Part shown: positions 7,789-17,078 of the stretch, in pieces
How positions within the stretch are numbered: the stretch's first letter is position 1
Layout of the letters: each line of letters starts with the position of its first letter
NCBI RefSeq assembly: GCF_003858645.1
Contig: NZ_RQJP01000001.1
Location: 930,001-994,000, forward strand
DNA from: Larkinella knui
GTDB lineage: Bacteria; Bacteroidota; Bacteroidia; Cytophagales; Spirosomataceae
Reading direction: 5' to 3'
Length of the DNA: 64,000 nt
The notes under the pieces: generated by a model
Database searches by the model: none
What the model saw: the letters and a program-made list of their open reading frames with translations, nothing else
What the model was told of the DNA's origin: nothing
Program-made: the position numbers and the translations under genes

Positions 7789-7836
7789 ACTCCAGCCTCC
7801 GTGAAACGATTGTTCAAAGGGAGGTTGGAGTTTTTG
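7789..7836 (+). terminator. Rightward intrinsic terminator
   Basis: ACTCCAGCCTCC (7789-7800) pairs with GGAGGTTGGAGT (7820-7831), with one G-T wobble, followed by T. There is no T run on the opposite strand, so it serves a rightward transcript. Confidence 0.65.
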
Positions 7837-7947
7837 TATTGCAGTAGCTGGTTCATTATCAGATAAATGACCCAAGATATATCACCACAGACGTGGCCAC
7901 AACGGGAGCCGACGGGTCGGAAACGTTGTAAAATGCTCCTGCTGGCA

Positions 7948-8529
7948 TCAGGCCACCTGGTATTGCTGAATGCAGAGTTGCTGGAGTAGCATGATGGTTT
8001 TTCCGTCAACAATTTCACCTTCAGTAATCATCTGCATGGCCTGCGGAAGCGGTAATTCCAGCACATCGATGTCTTCTTCGTCAATACCGCCACCGGAACG
8101 TTTTTCGGTCGAGTCGGAATAATCGGCCATAAAAAAATACAGCTTCTCCGTTACGGATCCCGGACTCATGTAGGCTTCAAAAACTTTCCGGATGTTGGTG
8201 ACAACAAAACCGGTTTCTTCTTCGGTTTCCCGGCGGATGGCATCTTCGGGATTATCATTGTCCAGCAAACCGGCACAGGCTTCGATCAGCCGCCCACTGG
8301 TGTTCCCGTTGACGTAGGTCGGCATTCTAAATTGCCGGGTCAAAATGATGGTGTTTTTCTCAGGATTATGCAGCAGAATTGTCGCCCCGTTTCCCCGGTC
8401 ATAGGCTTCCCGTGATTGTGTTTCCCAGACCCCATTCTTGCGTTGATACTTAAACGTTATCTTCCGCAGGGTATACCAATTGTCAGATAAAATTTCTTCT
8501 TTAACTAGCTGAACCCGTAAATTATTCAT
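7948..8529 (-). CDS. Nudix hydrolase, NudK-like (GDP-mannose pyrophosphatase type)
   Basis: From ATG at 8529 the product has about 193 residues. It opens [20 protein letters not shown], typical of the NudK/ADP-ribose pyrophosphatase branch. The Nudix motif reads [20 protein letters not shown], and [17 protein letters not shown] gives the extra segment of the NudF/NudK dimer. It would split a nucleotide sugar such as GDP-mannose or ADP-ribose into two monophosphates. The frame is open upstream to 8625, but that start would overlap the divergent regulator; the 60-base gap is the likely shared promoter region. Confidence 0.85.
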   Translation of the reverse strand: MNNLRVQLVKEEILSDNWYTLRKITFKYQRKNGVWETQSREAYDRGNGATILLHNPEKNTIILTRQFRMPTYVNGNTSGRLIEACAGLLDNDNPEDAIRRETEEETGFVVTNIRKVFEAYMSPGSVTEKLYFFMADYSDSTEKRSGGGIDEEDIDVLELPLPQAMQMITEGEIVDGKTIMLLQQLCIQQYQVA

Positions 8530-8589
8530 AAAAGTATTGGTTGTTTTTGATCGTTTTTGATTATTTTTGAACAAATTAAAAGCGTTGCT

Positions 8590-9342
8590 ATGAATTTTCC
8601 TAATCGAAAGCGGCTCATTTTGCAAATGGTCGAAGAAAAAGGATCGGTAGAGGTTAAGGAACTGGCGGATCTGTTGCAGACGTCGGAGATTACCATCCGC
8701 CGGGATCTGACGGCGATGGCATCCGATGGGCTAATTTATCGGACCCACGGTGGGGCCATGAAAGTCGGATTAGCCACGAATCCGGTGCAGTTCGTGAATA
8801 AAACCGCTGTTAATTCCGAAAACAAAGACCACATTTGCCGGCTGGCGGCCCAGGAAATTAAGGACGGCGAGGTGGTGTTTATGGATTGTGGCAGTACGGT
8901 TTTTCGGCTGTGTCAATTTATCCGAAATAAGCGTATTCAGGTGATTACGAACTCAATACCGGTGGTCAACGAGTTGATGCAGTCGGAAGTAACGGTCAAT
9001 CTGGTGGGCGGAGAAGTTGATCCGGCACGGCAGGCCGTTCATGGCTTGATTGCCAACGAACACGTTGCCCGATACCACGCGCACAAAGCTTTTTTAGGTG
9101 TAGACGGAATTTCGGCGCAGCACGGTTTGTCGGCCCACAGTGAAACCGAAGCGGGTATGACGCTGGCGATGGCCAGCCAGGCCGATGACGTATATTTATT
9201 GTGTGATTCGACGAAACTGGAAAAAGACAAATACGTCCAGTTTGCGCCCTTGAGTCTGGTTCAGGTCATCGTCACAGACCCGCAGGCTTCGGCGGACGTG
9301 TTGAAATTATACCAGCAGCAGGGAATTCGGGTGCTGAATTAA
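8590..9342 (+). CDS. DeoR/GlpR family transcriptional regulator
   Basis: From ATG at 8590 the product has about 250 residues. An N-terminal winged helix ([21 protein letters not shown]) with the [10 protein letters not shown] wing signature is followed by the DeoR sugar-phosphate sensor domain with DCGSTVFRL and VNLVGGEVD. It would repress a sugar or nucleotide catabolic gene until a phosphorylated ligand binds. It is divergent from the nudK-like gene, which is the only obvious local target. An upstream in-frame ATG at 8557 is disfavoured because it crowds the shared promoter region. Confidence 0.9.
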   Translation: MNFPNRKRLILQMVEEKGSVEVKELADLLQTSEITIRRDLTAMASDGLIYRTHGGAMKVGLATNPVQFVNKTAVNSENKDHICRLAAQEIKDGEVVFMDCGSTVFRLCQFIRNKRIQVITNSIPVVNELMQSEVTVNLVGGEVDPARQAVHGLIANEHVARYHAHKAFLGVDGISAQHGLSAHSETEAGMTLAMASQADDVYLLCDSTKLEKDKYVQFAPLSLVQVIVTDPQASADVLKLYQQQGIRVLN

Positions 9343-9638
9343 TTCAAAGAAGTGTTTCCGTTGGAGCGTTTGCGGCCCGACATATCTTCATAATTGCCGA
9401 CCAGAATTGCCGCCTGATGCAGTAATTCGACCGCCTGAATTTCGTCGTACAGAATATCAAGCTTACGTTCAATCCGGCCGATTTCAGCAATCGCATTCTG
9501 ATATGCAAATAAATCTTCCTGCGGAATTCGGTTTTGCATGGATTCGGCCAGCAAATATTTACCGGCCTGGAGTACGCCCCACGATGCCCGTAATTCGTGT
9601 AAAATCGGGCTGTATTTAGTCACTTTCAGAACTCGCAT
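9339..9638 (-). CDS. Conserved-looking helical protein of unknown function
   Basis: From ATG at 9638 the product has about 99 residues, predicted mostly helical (residues around YQNAIAEIGRIERKLDILYDEIQAVELL look coiled coil, in two runs). I do not recognise a family. It is convergent with the DeoR gene and the two stop codons overlap by 4 bases. A longer frame to 9671 exists, but RVLKV onward is the part that looks protein-like. Confidence 0.5.
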   Translation of the reverse strand: MRVLKVTKYSPILHELRASWGVLQAGKYLLAESMQNRIPQEDLFAYQNAIAEIGRIERKLDILYDEIQAVELLHQAAILVGNYEDMSGRKRSNGNTSLN

Positions 9639-9744
9639 CCTTAACGGCGGTTTTCGCTCGCAAAGATACACAAATTTAGAACTGGATAATTAAGTAGACG
9701 ATTAGTTTAAACGTAAGGTTAACGGTAAACCCATTTTCAACTAC

Positions 9745-10122
9745 TTACATTAATTCATAATCAACACATTGGCCGGCTTCAACGGTGAACGTTTCGGTGA
9801 ACGTCTGACCATTGGCGGCCCGGTATTCAAGCTTATGATCGCCCGCTTCTACCGTTGCGACCGGTGAACCAGATGCGTCGCAGGACGGAGCCTAAGCCGT
9901 GACTTTGCTCAATGTGCCCAATTTTTTACCATCCACGTAACAATCCACTTTGACCGATTCGACGGCCTTATTGGCCGACCAGAAGACAACCCGTCCCGAA
10001 TCGGGCTCAACTGCTGCATCTTTTTTACAGGAAACCGAGCCGATCACTAGCAGGGCAACGCACAGAGATTGCCGGAAATACCGCCTTGAAAAATGGATTG
10101 GAGTTGTCGTCAGGAAGTTCAT
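9745..10122 (-). pseudogene. Small lipoprotein gene interrupted by one in-frame TAG
   Basis: From ATG at 10122 the product begins MNFLTTTPIHFSRRYF, has a lipobox-like LLVIGSVSC and runs SGRVVFWSANKAVESV to KLGTLSKVTA, where a TAG stands at 9894-9892. The same frame then continues without shift (APSCDASGSPVATVEAGDHK, ending VEAGQCVDYELM and TAA). The downstream half is clearly coding: it adds a cysteine pair and a C-terminal strand. Only one base separates this from an intact protein of about 125 residues. It is either a fresh pseudogene, a sequencing error or, much less likely, readthrough. The family is unknown; it is a secreted beta-rich lipoprotein. Confidence 0.75.
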
Positions 10123-10289
10123 GAGCGTAGTTGTTGCTGGTTCGATGATCCAAAGTTGCGAACTCGCCCCGGCGTAAGAAACCTTATGTTCGGCGAACCG
10201 GAAAAGGAGAAATGTGAAACGGTAAATAACTAAAATCAACAAACCCGGATCGTTCAGGTTAAAAATCTAAACAAAACGAAAAGGGGAGT

Positions 10290-11252
10290 ATGGAAAGGCA
10301 GACGACCGAAAATCTGACAACCAGCGTAGAACTGGGCCCGTATGACGTCGCGGAAGACGTGAGAGGGATAAAAAACATTTTTGTTAACGTCTATTTTGTC
10401 GGGGAATCACAACCCGGCGGCAAGTGGGTCCTCGTCGATGCGGGAACGCCCAGTGGCGCAGACCCGATTCTGAAGCAAGCGCGGGAATGGTTCGGCGACA
10501 ACAACCCGCCCCGGGCCATCGTCCTGACCCACGGGCATTTTGATCATACGGGTTCGCTGGAAACCTTATTGAAGGAATGGGGCGACGTTCCTGTTTATGC
10601 GCATCCGCTCGAGATGCCGTTTTTACAGGGGAAATCGCATTATCCACCGCCTGATCCGGCCGTGGGTGGCGGTGCTATGGCCTATATGTCGTGGATGTTT
10701 CCCACCTCGCCTTCCAATTTTGGTGATCGGGTGCGCCCGTTTCCGGCCGACGGTAGGATTCCGGAACTGCCCGATTGGCGCGTAATTCATACGCCCGGCC
10801 ATTCACCCGGCCACGTTTCTCTGTTTCGGGAAAGCGACCGGAGTCTGATTGCCGGCGATGCATTTACCAACACCAATCAGAATTCGGCTTTTGCCGTAAT
10901 GACCCAGAAACAGGAATTACACGGCCCTCCGGCGTATTTTACGATTGACTGGGAAGCCTCCAAACGCTCGATTCAGGAGCTGGCGGCTCTGAACCCAACC
11001 GCGGCCGGCACCGGCCATGGCAAGGCAATCCGCGGAATCACCTTGCCGCAGATGCTGGAAGATTTGATTCATAATTTTGAAGCTCGGGAAGTTCCTAAAA
11101 GCGGTCGGTACGCCAAACAGCCCGCCCACACGGATGAGCAGGGCATTGTGGATATGCCGCCCCCGATTTCCTACCACGTTGCCCGGGCCGTTGGCATTGG
11201 GTTGATCGTAGGAACCGTTATGTTGCTGTTTGGAGGAAGCCGAAAAAAATAA
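10290..11252 (+). CDS. Metallo-beta-lactamase-fold hydrolase with a C-terminal membrane helix
   Basis: The 320-residue product has the metal-binding set H81-x-H83-x-D85-H86 in LTHGHFDHTG, a histidine at HTPGHSPGH (168-175), Asp190 in LIAGDAF and His243 in GTGHGKA. That is a full dinuclear zinc site. The last 30 residues form a single membrane helix (VGIGLIVGTVMLLFGG) with a short basic tail, so it is probably tail-anchored with the enzyme domain on one face. The substrate is unknown; related enzymes hydrolyse lactones, thioesters or phosphodiesters. It stands alone with a strong terminator behind it. Confidence 0.88.
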   Translation: MERQTTENLTTSVELGPYDVAEDVRGIKNIFVNVYFVGESQPGGKWVLVDAGTPSGADPILKQAREWFGDNNPPRAIVLTHGHFDHTGSLETLLKEWGDVPVYAHPLEMPFLQGKSHYPPPDPAVGGGAMAYMSWMFPTSPSNFGDRVRPFPADGRIPELPDWRVIHTPGHSPGHVSLFRESDRSLIAGDAFTNTNQNSAFAVMTQKQELHGPPAYFTIDWEASKRSIQELAALNPTAAGTGHGKAIRGITLPQMLEDLIHNFEAREVPKSGRYAKQPAHTDEQGIVDMPPPISYHVARAVGIGLIVGTVMLLFGGSRKK

Positions 11253-11291
11253 GCCGGTACTAACCAGAACATTCGTACTTATATTTAGCAG

Positions 11292-11339
11292 GCCCGCGAG
11301 CACGTTGAGATCCGCCAACGTGCTTACGGGCTTCTTTTT
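11292..11339 (+). terminator. Terminator after the metallohydrolase gene
   Basis: A 16-base stem (11292-11307 with 11316-11331, two mismatches, core AGCACGTTG / CAACGTGCT) is followed by TTCTTTTT. Confidence 0.75.
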
Positions 11340-11413
11340 GCGGTTATTATTCCAAAATTTAAACACCACCCTCCCGAAAGGCGTTTTAGAAGTACGTAAA
11401 ATTTCAACGAACT

Positions 11414-12619
11414 ATGGAACGCCGTAATCTTATAATAGTAATTGGAAGTGCCGTTATTGTGGTGTTTGTGGGCTGGTTTGCACTCAACCATTTTGGATTC
11501 CTGAATAAAAATGAAGTGCCCTCGGAAGGATGGGACCGAACGCAGGCCGAAGTGGTTATGCGGCAACTCTGCCGCGCTGCCGATTCCGTGGGAATCGATA
11601 CGAGCCGGTATTCGTTCGTTGAGACGGACACCAAAAAAGAGTTTGGCGAGAAGTTCACCGGTTTGCTGCTTGAACTGCGCTACGGCCTGAAACCGTCCCG
11701 GATTACGTACAACAAGATTCCGGAAAAGATCGATACCGTCTGGGCAATTGCCATGCTCAAAAAAGATGAAGGCAAGTCGGCACTGGATTCACTGAAAAAA
11801 ACGCCGGTTTTCGGTCATTACACGACGTTGGTGGCTGAATACAACAAACTGAAAAAAAGAACGCCTTCCGATACGGGGAAGTACATCCGGCAAACCCTGA
11901 ATTTTTACCGCTATCTGAATCGCTTCGACTTTGACCGGTTTCTGGTCGTTAACATTCCTGCGGCTCAGTTGAATATCTACGACCGCAGCGGAAAATGTCT
12001 GCTGCCGATGGACGTGATCGCCGGTAAAAAAGACTCGAAAACTCCGTTTTTTACGACCTATCTGACCGACATTGTGACGTACCCTTACTGGAATGTTCCG
12101 CGCGGAATCGGGTTGAAAGAAATACTGCCAAAAGTTCAGCAGAATCCGGAATATCTGGAAAGCCAGAATATGGATGTGCTGGACGAAAAAGAGCAAGTGG
12201 TTGATCCATCGAGCATTGACTGGGAAGAAATGACTGCCGATAACTTCCCGTACCGGTTCCGGCAGGCTTCGGGTTGCAGCAATTCGTTGGGATTGATCAA
12301 GTTCAACCTGACGGGCCCCGGAGCCATTTACCTGCACGACACCAACGCCCGGGACCTGTTCGACCAGACCACCGACCGCTGGCGGAGCCACGGCTGTATG
12401 CGGGTTCAGAAACCGGTCGAACTGGCTAACTACCTCATGCAACAACCGGTTCTGGATGAGGGATTTATGAACCGCTGTATGATCGATCAGAAGCCCCAGA
12501 CGCTTAAACTCCCCAAACCATTCCCGGTATTTGTAGTCTACAACCGGGTCGATGTGGATGACAAGGCGCAGTTGCGGTTTTACAACGATGTATATGGGCT
12601 GGATGGTCGCCCGCTGTAA
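11414..12619 (+). CDS. L,D-transpeptidase (YkuD family), membrane-anchored
   Basis: The 401-residue product has an N-terminal signal anchor (LIIVIGSAVIVVFVGWFAL). A helical region (40-170) resembles the scaffold domain of YcbB-like enzymes. The YkuD domain spans about 175-345: His308 in IYLHDT and Cys328 in RSHGCMRV form the catalytic site. It would make 3-3 cross-links in peptidoglycan, or attach proteins to it, in the periplasm. No obvious peptidoglycan-binding repeat is present. It converges with a second L,D-transpeptidase of another subfamily only 2 bases away. Confidence 0.9.
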   Translation: MERRNLIIVIGSAVIVVFVGWFALNHFGFLNKNEVPSEGWDRTQAEVVMRQLCRAADSVGIDTSRYSFVETDTKKEFGEKFTGLLLELRYGLKPSRITYNKIPEKIDTVWAIAMLKKDEGKSALDSLKKTPVFGHYTTLVAEYNKLKKRTPSDTGKYIRQTLNFYRYLNRFDFDRFLVVNIPAAQLNIYDRSGKCLLPMDVIAGKKDSKTPFFTTYLTDIVTYPYWNVPRGIGLKEILPKVQQNPEYLESQNMDVLDEKEQVVDPSSIDWEEMTADNFPYRFRQASGCSNSLGLIKFNLTGPGAIYLHDTNARDLFDQTTDRWRSHGCMRVQKPVELANYLMQQPVLDEGFMNRCMIDQKPQTLKLPKPFPVFVVYNRVDVDDKAQLRFYNDVYGLDGRPL

Positions 12620-12620
12620 G

Positions 12621-13301
12621 CTACGACAGAAAGGTTGATTTTTGCAGGTAATCCGGATTCGGCGAATAAACGAACAGGCAGGAACCGCCTTTAATCGCCT
12701 GGATAATGTCTTTACTGATGGCATTGGCAATGGCCGGACAGCCCTGGCTGCGGCCTAGGCGACCGGTTTTGCGGATAAAATCTTCGCACACATAATCCGC
12801 ACCGTGCATAACGATTGCCCGGCTGAAGGCGTTATCATTGAAACCATGTTCCAGCCCCTTCAATTGCAGTGACAAACCGTGCTTGCCCTGATAGGTGTTG
12901 AGCGTTTGGTAAAAACCCAGGCTGGACTGGAAAGATGACGAGGTATTCGAGAACGAAGCCGCCATCAGTTCCCCCGAGTTACGACCGTGGGCCACATACG
13001 TCTGAAACAGTAATTTATGCTGATCAAGGTCGATAACGTAAAGGCGTTTCTTGCTCGATGGTTGACTCAAGTCGACAATACTGAGAATTGATTTGGAAAA
13101 AGCGGTTTTCTGAAGACCACGGAGAGCATAGTCAAAAACCTCTTTACGAAGTCCGATACTGGCTAGATGAAGCTCGTCAAAGACGCCCGACCACAGGCTG
13201 GCCCGATCCATTTTTGTGTGGGTGGCGGGTCTGATCGTCGTACCGACACTAGCTAGACTGATGGGCAAAATAGCAAGGAGAATCAGCAGCGCTTTTTTCA
13301 T
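12621..13301 (-). CDS. Murein L,D-transpeptidase catalytic-domain family protein (YkuD_2 type)
   Basis: The 226-residue product has a signal peptide (MKKALLILLAILPISLASVG). The domain carries LYVIDLDQHKLLFQTYVAHG, His166 in IVMHGADY and Cys188 in GRSQGCPAI. SQGCPA instead of SHGC marks the YkuD_2 subfamily common in Bacteroidota. It is probably secreted and acts on peptidoglycan. The stop codon faces that of the neighbouring YkuD enzyme across one base, with no room for separate terminators. Confidence 0.88.
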   Translation of the reverse strand: MKKALLILLAILPISLASVGTTIRPATHTKMDRASLWSGVFDELHLASIGLRKEVFDYALRGLQKTAFSKSILSIVDLSQPSSKKRLYVIDLDQHKLLFQTYVAHGRNSGELMAASFSNTSSSFQSSLGFYQTLNTYQGKHGLSLQLKGLEHGFNDNAFSRAIVMHGADYVCEDFIRKTGRLGRSQGCPAIANAISKDIIQAIKGGSCLFVYSPNPDYLQKSTFLS

Positions 13302-13393
13302 AAACCGTTGGTTAACTTGACTGTATGTAAAAAGGATGTGAATATTTAACGCTCATGTCACTGGAATAATTCGATAATTTAACAAATTTCTGA

Positions 13394-14836
13394 ATGTTTC
13401 ACTCGAAGTTTATCCCATTTATTGCCGTTATCCTTTGGGGTTCAGCGAGTTTTGCCCTGCCGGTTGTTTCGATTTTAAAATACAAAAAAGCCGGCGAAAC
13501 GGAGTTGACACCGGCGGCCGTCCGTGCCATTGCTGACCTCAAAAAACAGGGCGGAGGGACGTTGATGTATCCTGCGGGACGATTCGTACAGGGGCCGGTT
13601 GAAATTACCGGGTCGGCCATCAGCATCCAGGGAGCCGGTATCGGAAGAACCGTAATTGTTCGCAACAACCAACGTGGCTACGCCTTTTTTGCCAACCGAA
13701 AACAGCGGGTTTTCATCCGCGATCTGACCCTCGATTGTGACCAGAGCCCGATTGAAGGCGGTATTTATCTGGGCGGATGCACGGCCAGCGGTGCCGATCG
13801 GGTGTATTGCAGGAATGCCGACGCATCGACGTTTGTGGTGGAAAATCAGTTGTTTAATGCAGGGGATGAAAAGTCGGTTTCGGATCGCAATGTTTTTCGG
13901 AATTGTCAGGCAAGCGGCCAGAAGCGCTACCACGACGCGGGGGGTAAATCGCCTTTTATTGCCGGCGGTTATGCCCGAAATACCCGCTTTGAACAGTGTA
14001 CGGTCACCGATTGCGTTGGCGATGCTTTCGACAGCGACAATGCGCCAGGTACGGTATTCCTGCATTGTGTTGCCCGCAACACCAAAGGCATCAGCCCTTA
14101 CGCCGGTTTCTGGTCGGAAGGCGAACAAACCGATTCCGACCATCGGGTTACGTGGAACCACTGCAAAGTGGTTGGATACCGGGTTGGATTTGGTATTTCG
14201 GAACGCGTAAAAGCCACCATTCTGAATGGTGAGGCCGAAAATTGCGTCAATGCCGTAAAAGGACTTCATTACCAATACCGCATCCAGATCAATACATTTA
14301 CGGCCCGACACTGCGGAAAAGGGCTGGAAGCGACGGATACCGACGGGGTTTTGACGTTCAGTGGTCCGGCTACGCTGACCAAAGTCAAAACGCTGAATAC
14401 CGTGGCGCGTAATTCGTTTTCCAATTACGGCGGAGGCAGTTCAACCAGTGAAGAAACCCTCATCGGTCCGGGTTGTGAATTTGATAAAGACGCTTACATT
14501 AGCTACGAAAACTCAGGTTCGCGCCGGATTACGGTCGACGGAACCACCTTTCGGGGCGGAAACATCCGGTATTACAACGGTCAACTGACCGAGCTACTGG
14601 TCAAAAACAGCCAGTTTATCAACAGCGGAATCATTGGCGCGCGCATCAAACAAAGCCGGATTACCGCCGGTAGCCGGTTTGTTACGACCGACAGTACCAA
14701 AACGGCCATCCAATTGAGTCTCGATTCGTATAATACCACGGTCGATAACTCAACCTTTGAAGGCTATAACCGGGTATCGGATCAAGCCAAAGTGGGAACC
14801 GGTGTTCGGCAGACGACCCGCCGACAGCCGCGGTGA
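13394..14836 (+). CDS. Secreted right-handed beta-helix (pectate-lyase-like) protein
   Basis: The 480-residue product has a signal peptide ending near SFALP. It then runs in short repeating strands: AIADLKKQGGGTLMYPAGRF and SIQGAGIGRTVIVRN are the typical first rungs of a pectate-lyase/polygalacturonase helix, and N-x-F and D-x-N repeats continue to about 460. Such proteins bind or cut polysaccharides. No catalytic set could be identified, so binding, lyase and hydrolase roles all remain open. There is no T9SS sorting domain at the C-terminus. Confidence 0.75.
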   Translation: MFHSKFIPFIAVILWGSASFALPVVSILKYKKAGETELTPAAVRAIADLKKQGGGTLMYPAGRFVQGPVEITGSAISIQGAGIGRTVIVRNNQRGYAFFANRKQRVFIRDLTLDCDQSPIEGGIYLGGCTASGADRVYCRNADASTFVVENQLFNAGDEKSVSDRNVFRNCQASGQKRYHDAGGKSPFIAGGYARNTRFEQCTVTDCVGDAFDSDNAPGTVFLHCVARNTKGISPYAGFWSEGEQTDSDHRVTWNHCKVVGYRVGFGISERVKATILNGEAENCVNAVKGLHYQYRIQINTFTARHCGKGLEATDTDGVLTFSGPATLTKVKTLNTVARNSFSNYGGGSSTSEETLIGPGCEFDKDAYISYENSGSRRITVDGTTFRGGNIRYYNGQLTELLVKNSQFINSGIIGARIKQSRITAGSRFVTTDSTKTAIQLSLDSYNTTVDNSTFEGYNRVSDQAKVGTGVRQTTRRQPR

Positions 14837-14866
14837 ACCGATTTATTTTGAAATTAGAAACCAGCT

Positions 14867-15607
14867 ATGTCACCTTACGAAGACGCCGTGGTGCGCGAAT
14901 TGAATCTCTGGCGACAGAAAATGATGCGGAAACCATCGGCGGTCAACCGGCTTTCAAAAAATCTGCAGACGCGGATGAATAAAATCATTCCCGAAAAAGT
15001 TCATCAGGCCATAACGGCCACCATCAAGCAAATGACCCGGGCGGTTTTGTTCGGTGCCGAGTTTCTGACCCGGCAGCCGGTTCTGGAGCCTTTAACGCTG
15101 GAGGAACGCGAAGAGCGGGTTCGGGATCGGATTTCGTTCTATAAAACTGCCGGGGCTGCGGAAGGCGGAGTGACCGGAGCGGGCGGTATTTTGCTGGGAT
15201 TAGCTGATTTTCCGTTGTTACTTGCCCTGAAAATGAAGCTGTTATTCGAGATCGCGGCCATATACGGTTATCCGGTCAACGAATACAAGGAGCGGCTCTA
15301 CATCATGCATATTTTCCAGCTGGCGTTTTCGAGCCAGGAGCGACGGCAATTCGTTTATCAGCAGATGATCAACTGGCAGGCCAAAAGTCAGCAACTCCCC
15401 GCCGACATCGATCAATTCGACTGGCGTACGTTTCAGCAGGAATACCGGGATTATATCGATCTGGTCAAAATGGCGCAATTAGTCCCCGGAATCGGTGCCG
15501 CGGTGGGTCTAGTAGCCAATTACCGCCTGATGGACGCTCTCGGAAAAACCGCCATGAATGCCTACCGGATGCGGTGGGCGGAAGCAAGGGAGTTGGAGAT
15601 AAGTTGA
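14867..15607 (+). CDS. EcsC family protein
   Basis: The 246-residue product carries the EcsC core: hydrophobic GAGGILLGLADFPLLLALKM, then IAAIYGYPVNEYKERLYIM and the C-terminal LVPGIGAAVGLVANYRLMDA. It looks membrane-associated without clear multi-pass helices. EcsC is found with ABC exporters in Firmicutes, but its function is not known. It begins 30 bases after the beta-helix gene, so the two may be co-transcribed. Confidence 0.8.
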   Translation: MSPYEDAVVRELNLWRQKMMRKPSAVNRLSKNLQTRMNKIIPEKVHQAITATIKQMTRAVLFGAEFLTRQPVLEPLTLEEREERVRDRISFYKTAGAAEGGVTGAGGILLGLADFPLLLALKMKLLFEIAAIYGYPVNEYKERLYIMHIFQLAFSSQERRQFVYQQMINWQAKSQQLPADIDQFDWRTFQQEYRDYIDLVKMAQLVPGIGAAVGLVANYRLMDALGKTAMNAYRMRWAEARELEIS

Positions 15608-15686
15608 TTGGTTTAGAGTTTATGGTTGGCTGACGCATTCTGGTTCATCGTTAGACAATTATAAACCATAAACTCTAAACCAATCA
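15605..15686. repeat. Perfect 23-bp intergenic inverted repeat between convergent genes
   Basis: Arm 15605-15627 (core GGTTTAGAGTTTATGGTT) is repeated exactly in reverse complement at 15664-15686, with a 36-base spacer. It fills the gap between the EcsC gene and the convergent hypothetical gene and overlaps the last codon of EcsC by 3 bases. A bidirectional terminator is plausible, although it lacks a clean T run. Confidence 0.8.
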
Positions 15687-15688
15687 GC

Positions 15689-16279
15689 TTATTTCCGTGC
15701 CGGATTGATCATGATGTGTGCCCGGTGGGTGCCGGGGTCCATGATCCAGGGCATGCCGGGGGCTTCGGCTTTGAGGGGTAAACCGGTGCTTTCGGAGGTA
15801 GCGTAGGGAATATAGACCACCGACCGCAGATACCCATTTTTGACCTCGCCCGTTGCGGCATTGTAGCTGGAGTCGGGGGCTGAGTAAACGAAAAGTGAAG
15901 AAGGCTGCTTCGGCATTTTCCATTTTCCGGCTTTTTCCTCTTCTTCCCGAATTTTCATGATCTCCGCCGGAGATTTTCCTTCTTTTTTCAACTCCCTTCC
16001 GCGCGCCATGAAAGGCTCCAATCCCTGGTGGTAACAGGAAACGTTCAGTCCTTTCTGCGATGGATCATCGGCCAGGCAGACGTAATCGTTTGTTCCTTTT
16101 CGCAGCACAATCATCTCATTCTTACCCGAATACCCGTAAACCATGGCCCCATCGCGTTTGTCGGAAGGTGCGGCCAGCACGGCGGTTTTGATCTGAATAT
16201 CGGGGGTAGGAGCGGTCGTTTGGGCAAAGACATTGCCCGCGCAAAGGCCCGAAAGGAGAAAGAAGGTAAATTTTTTCAT
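15689..16279 (-). CDS. Exported protein of unknown function
   Basis: The 196-residue product has a signal peptide (MKKFTFFLLSGLCAGNVFAQ). The mature part has three recognisable segments: AMVYGYSGKNEMIVLRKG with DYVCLADDP, a charged helix around SPAEIMKIREEEEKAGKW, and a C-terminal strand-rich part ending MPWIMDPGTHRAHIMINP. The HRAHIMI ending recurs in related Bacteroidota proteins in my recall, but no function is known. It is a single gene facing the EcsC gene and following fkpA-like slyD on the same strand. Confidence 0.65.
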   Translation of the reverse strand: MKKFTFFLLSGLCAGNVFAQTTAPTPDIQIKTAVLAAPSDKRDGAMVYGYSGKNEMIVLRKGTNDYVCLADDPSQKGLNVSCYHQGLEPFMARGRELKKEGKSPAEIMKIREEEEKAGKWKMPKQPSSLFVYSAPDSSYNAATGEVKNGYLRSVVYIPYATSESTGLPLKAEAPGMPWIMDPGTHRAHIMINPARK

Positions 16280-16306
16280 GGGTTTAAGAAGAGAAGGTTA
16301 TACGAC

Positions 16307-16365
16307 AAAAACCGGTCGATCACCGGCATTTATCCAAATTTATGAAAAATACCGGTAATCGACCG
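16307..16365 (-). terminator. Terminator of the SlyD-like gene
   Basis: CGGTCGATCACCGG (16313-16326) pairs with CCGGTAATCGACCG (16352-16365) with one mismatch. On the minus strand it is followed by TTTTT at 16311-16307. Confidence 0.7.
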
Positions 16366-16383
16366 ACTTGTTAAGCCGACTTA

Positions 16384-16854
16384 TCAGTGATGATGACCAC
16401 CCGGACCGTGAACGTGTTTGTGCGTCACTTCTTCCTGCGTAGCATCGCGTACGTCGATAATCTCAACATCGAAGTTCAACTCCTGTCCGGCTAGCGGATG
16501 GTTGGCGTCGATCATCACCTGATCCGCGTTTACTTCGGTAACGGTTACCACCTGACCCTGGTTCGTCTGGAATTGCATCCCAACCTGAACCGGCTGACCA
16601 CCAAACGCGCTGATGGGAACGGCCTGAATCATTTGCGGATCGCGAACACCGTAGCCATCTTCGGCCGGAACCTTGATCTGAAATTTGTCGCCGGGCGATT
16701 TGCCATCCAGCCCATTTTCCATGCCCGGAATCAGGTTGCCTTCACCGTGCAGATAATATAAGGGGTCCCGTCCTTCGCTTGAGTCGAGAATATTGCCGTC
16801 GTTGTCGCGCAACGTGTAGTGTATGCCGGCAACTTTGTGTTTGGTAATTTGCAT
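16384..16854 (-). CDS. slyD: FKBP-type prolyl isomerase, SlyD family
   Basis: From ATG at 16854 the product has 156 residues. FKBP strands (residues 1-65: YTLRDNDGNILDSSEG, LIPGMENGLDGKSPGD) frame the inserted flap domain (VPAEDGYGVRDPQMIQAVP) and the closing HPLAGQELNFDVEIIDVRDA. The tail is histidine-rich (THKHVHGPGGHHH), as in SlyD, where it binds nickel and other metals. It would act as a cytoplasmic prolyl isomerase and chaperone. The frame is open to 16908, but the upstream part is not protein-like. Confidence 0.92.
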   Translation of the reverse strand: MQITKHKVAGIHYTLRDNDGNILDSSEGRDPLYYLHGEGNLIPGMENGLDGKSPGDKFQIKVPAEDGYGVRDPQMIQAVPISAFGGQPVQVGMQFQTNQGQVVTVTEVNADQVMIDANHPLAGQELNFDVEIIDVRDATQEEVTHKHVHGPGGHHH

Positions 16855-17078
16855 GTTTAAAAAATTGAATAAAGAAACAAAGGTGATACAGTTTGAGAAA
16901 GGATGCAAATCCTAGCCCAATTCTACGATAGGATTACGGCCTTTAGACAACCGAAAATAAAATATTCCCTGGTTATGTCCCGTTAACCCAACTACATTCA
17001 GACAACAAAACGAAGGCTGGATGTGTTGTAAGATGTTAGTATTTTATCAACGTTTTGTTTAACAAACCAACATTTATC

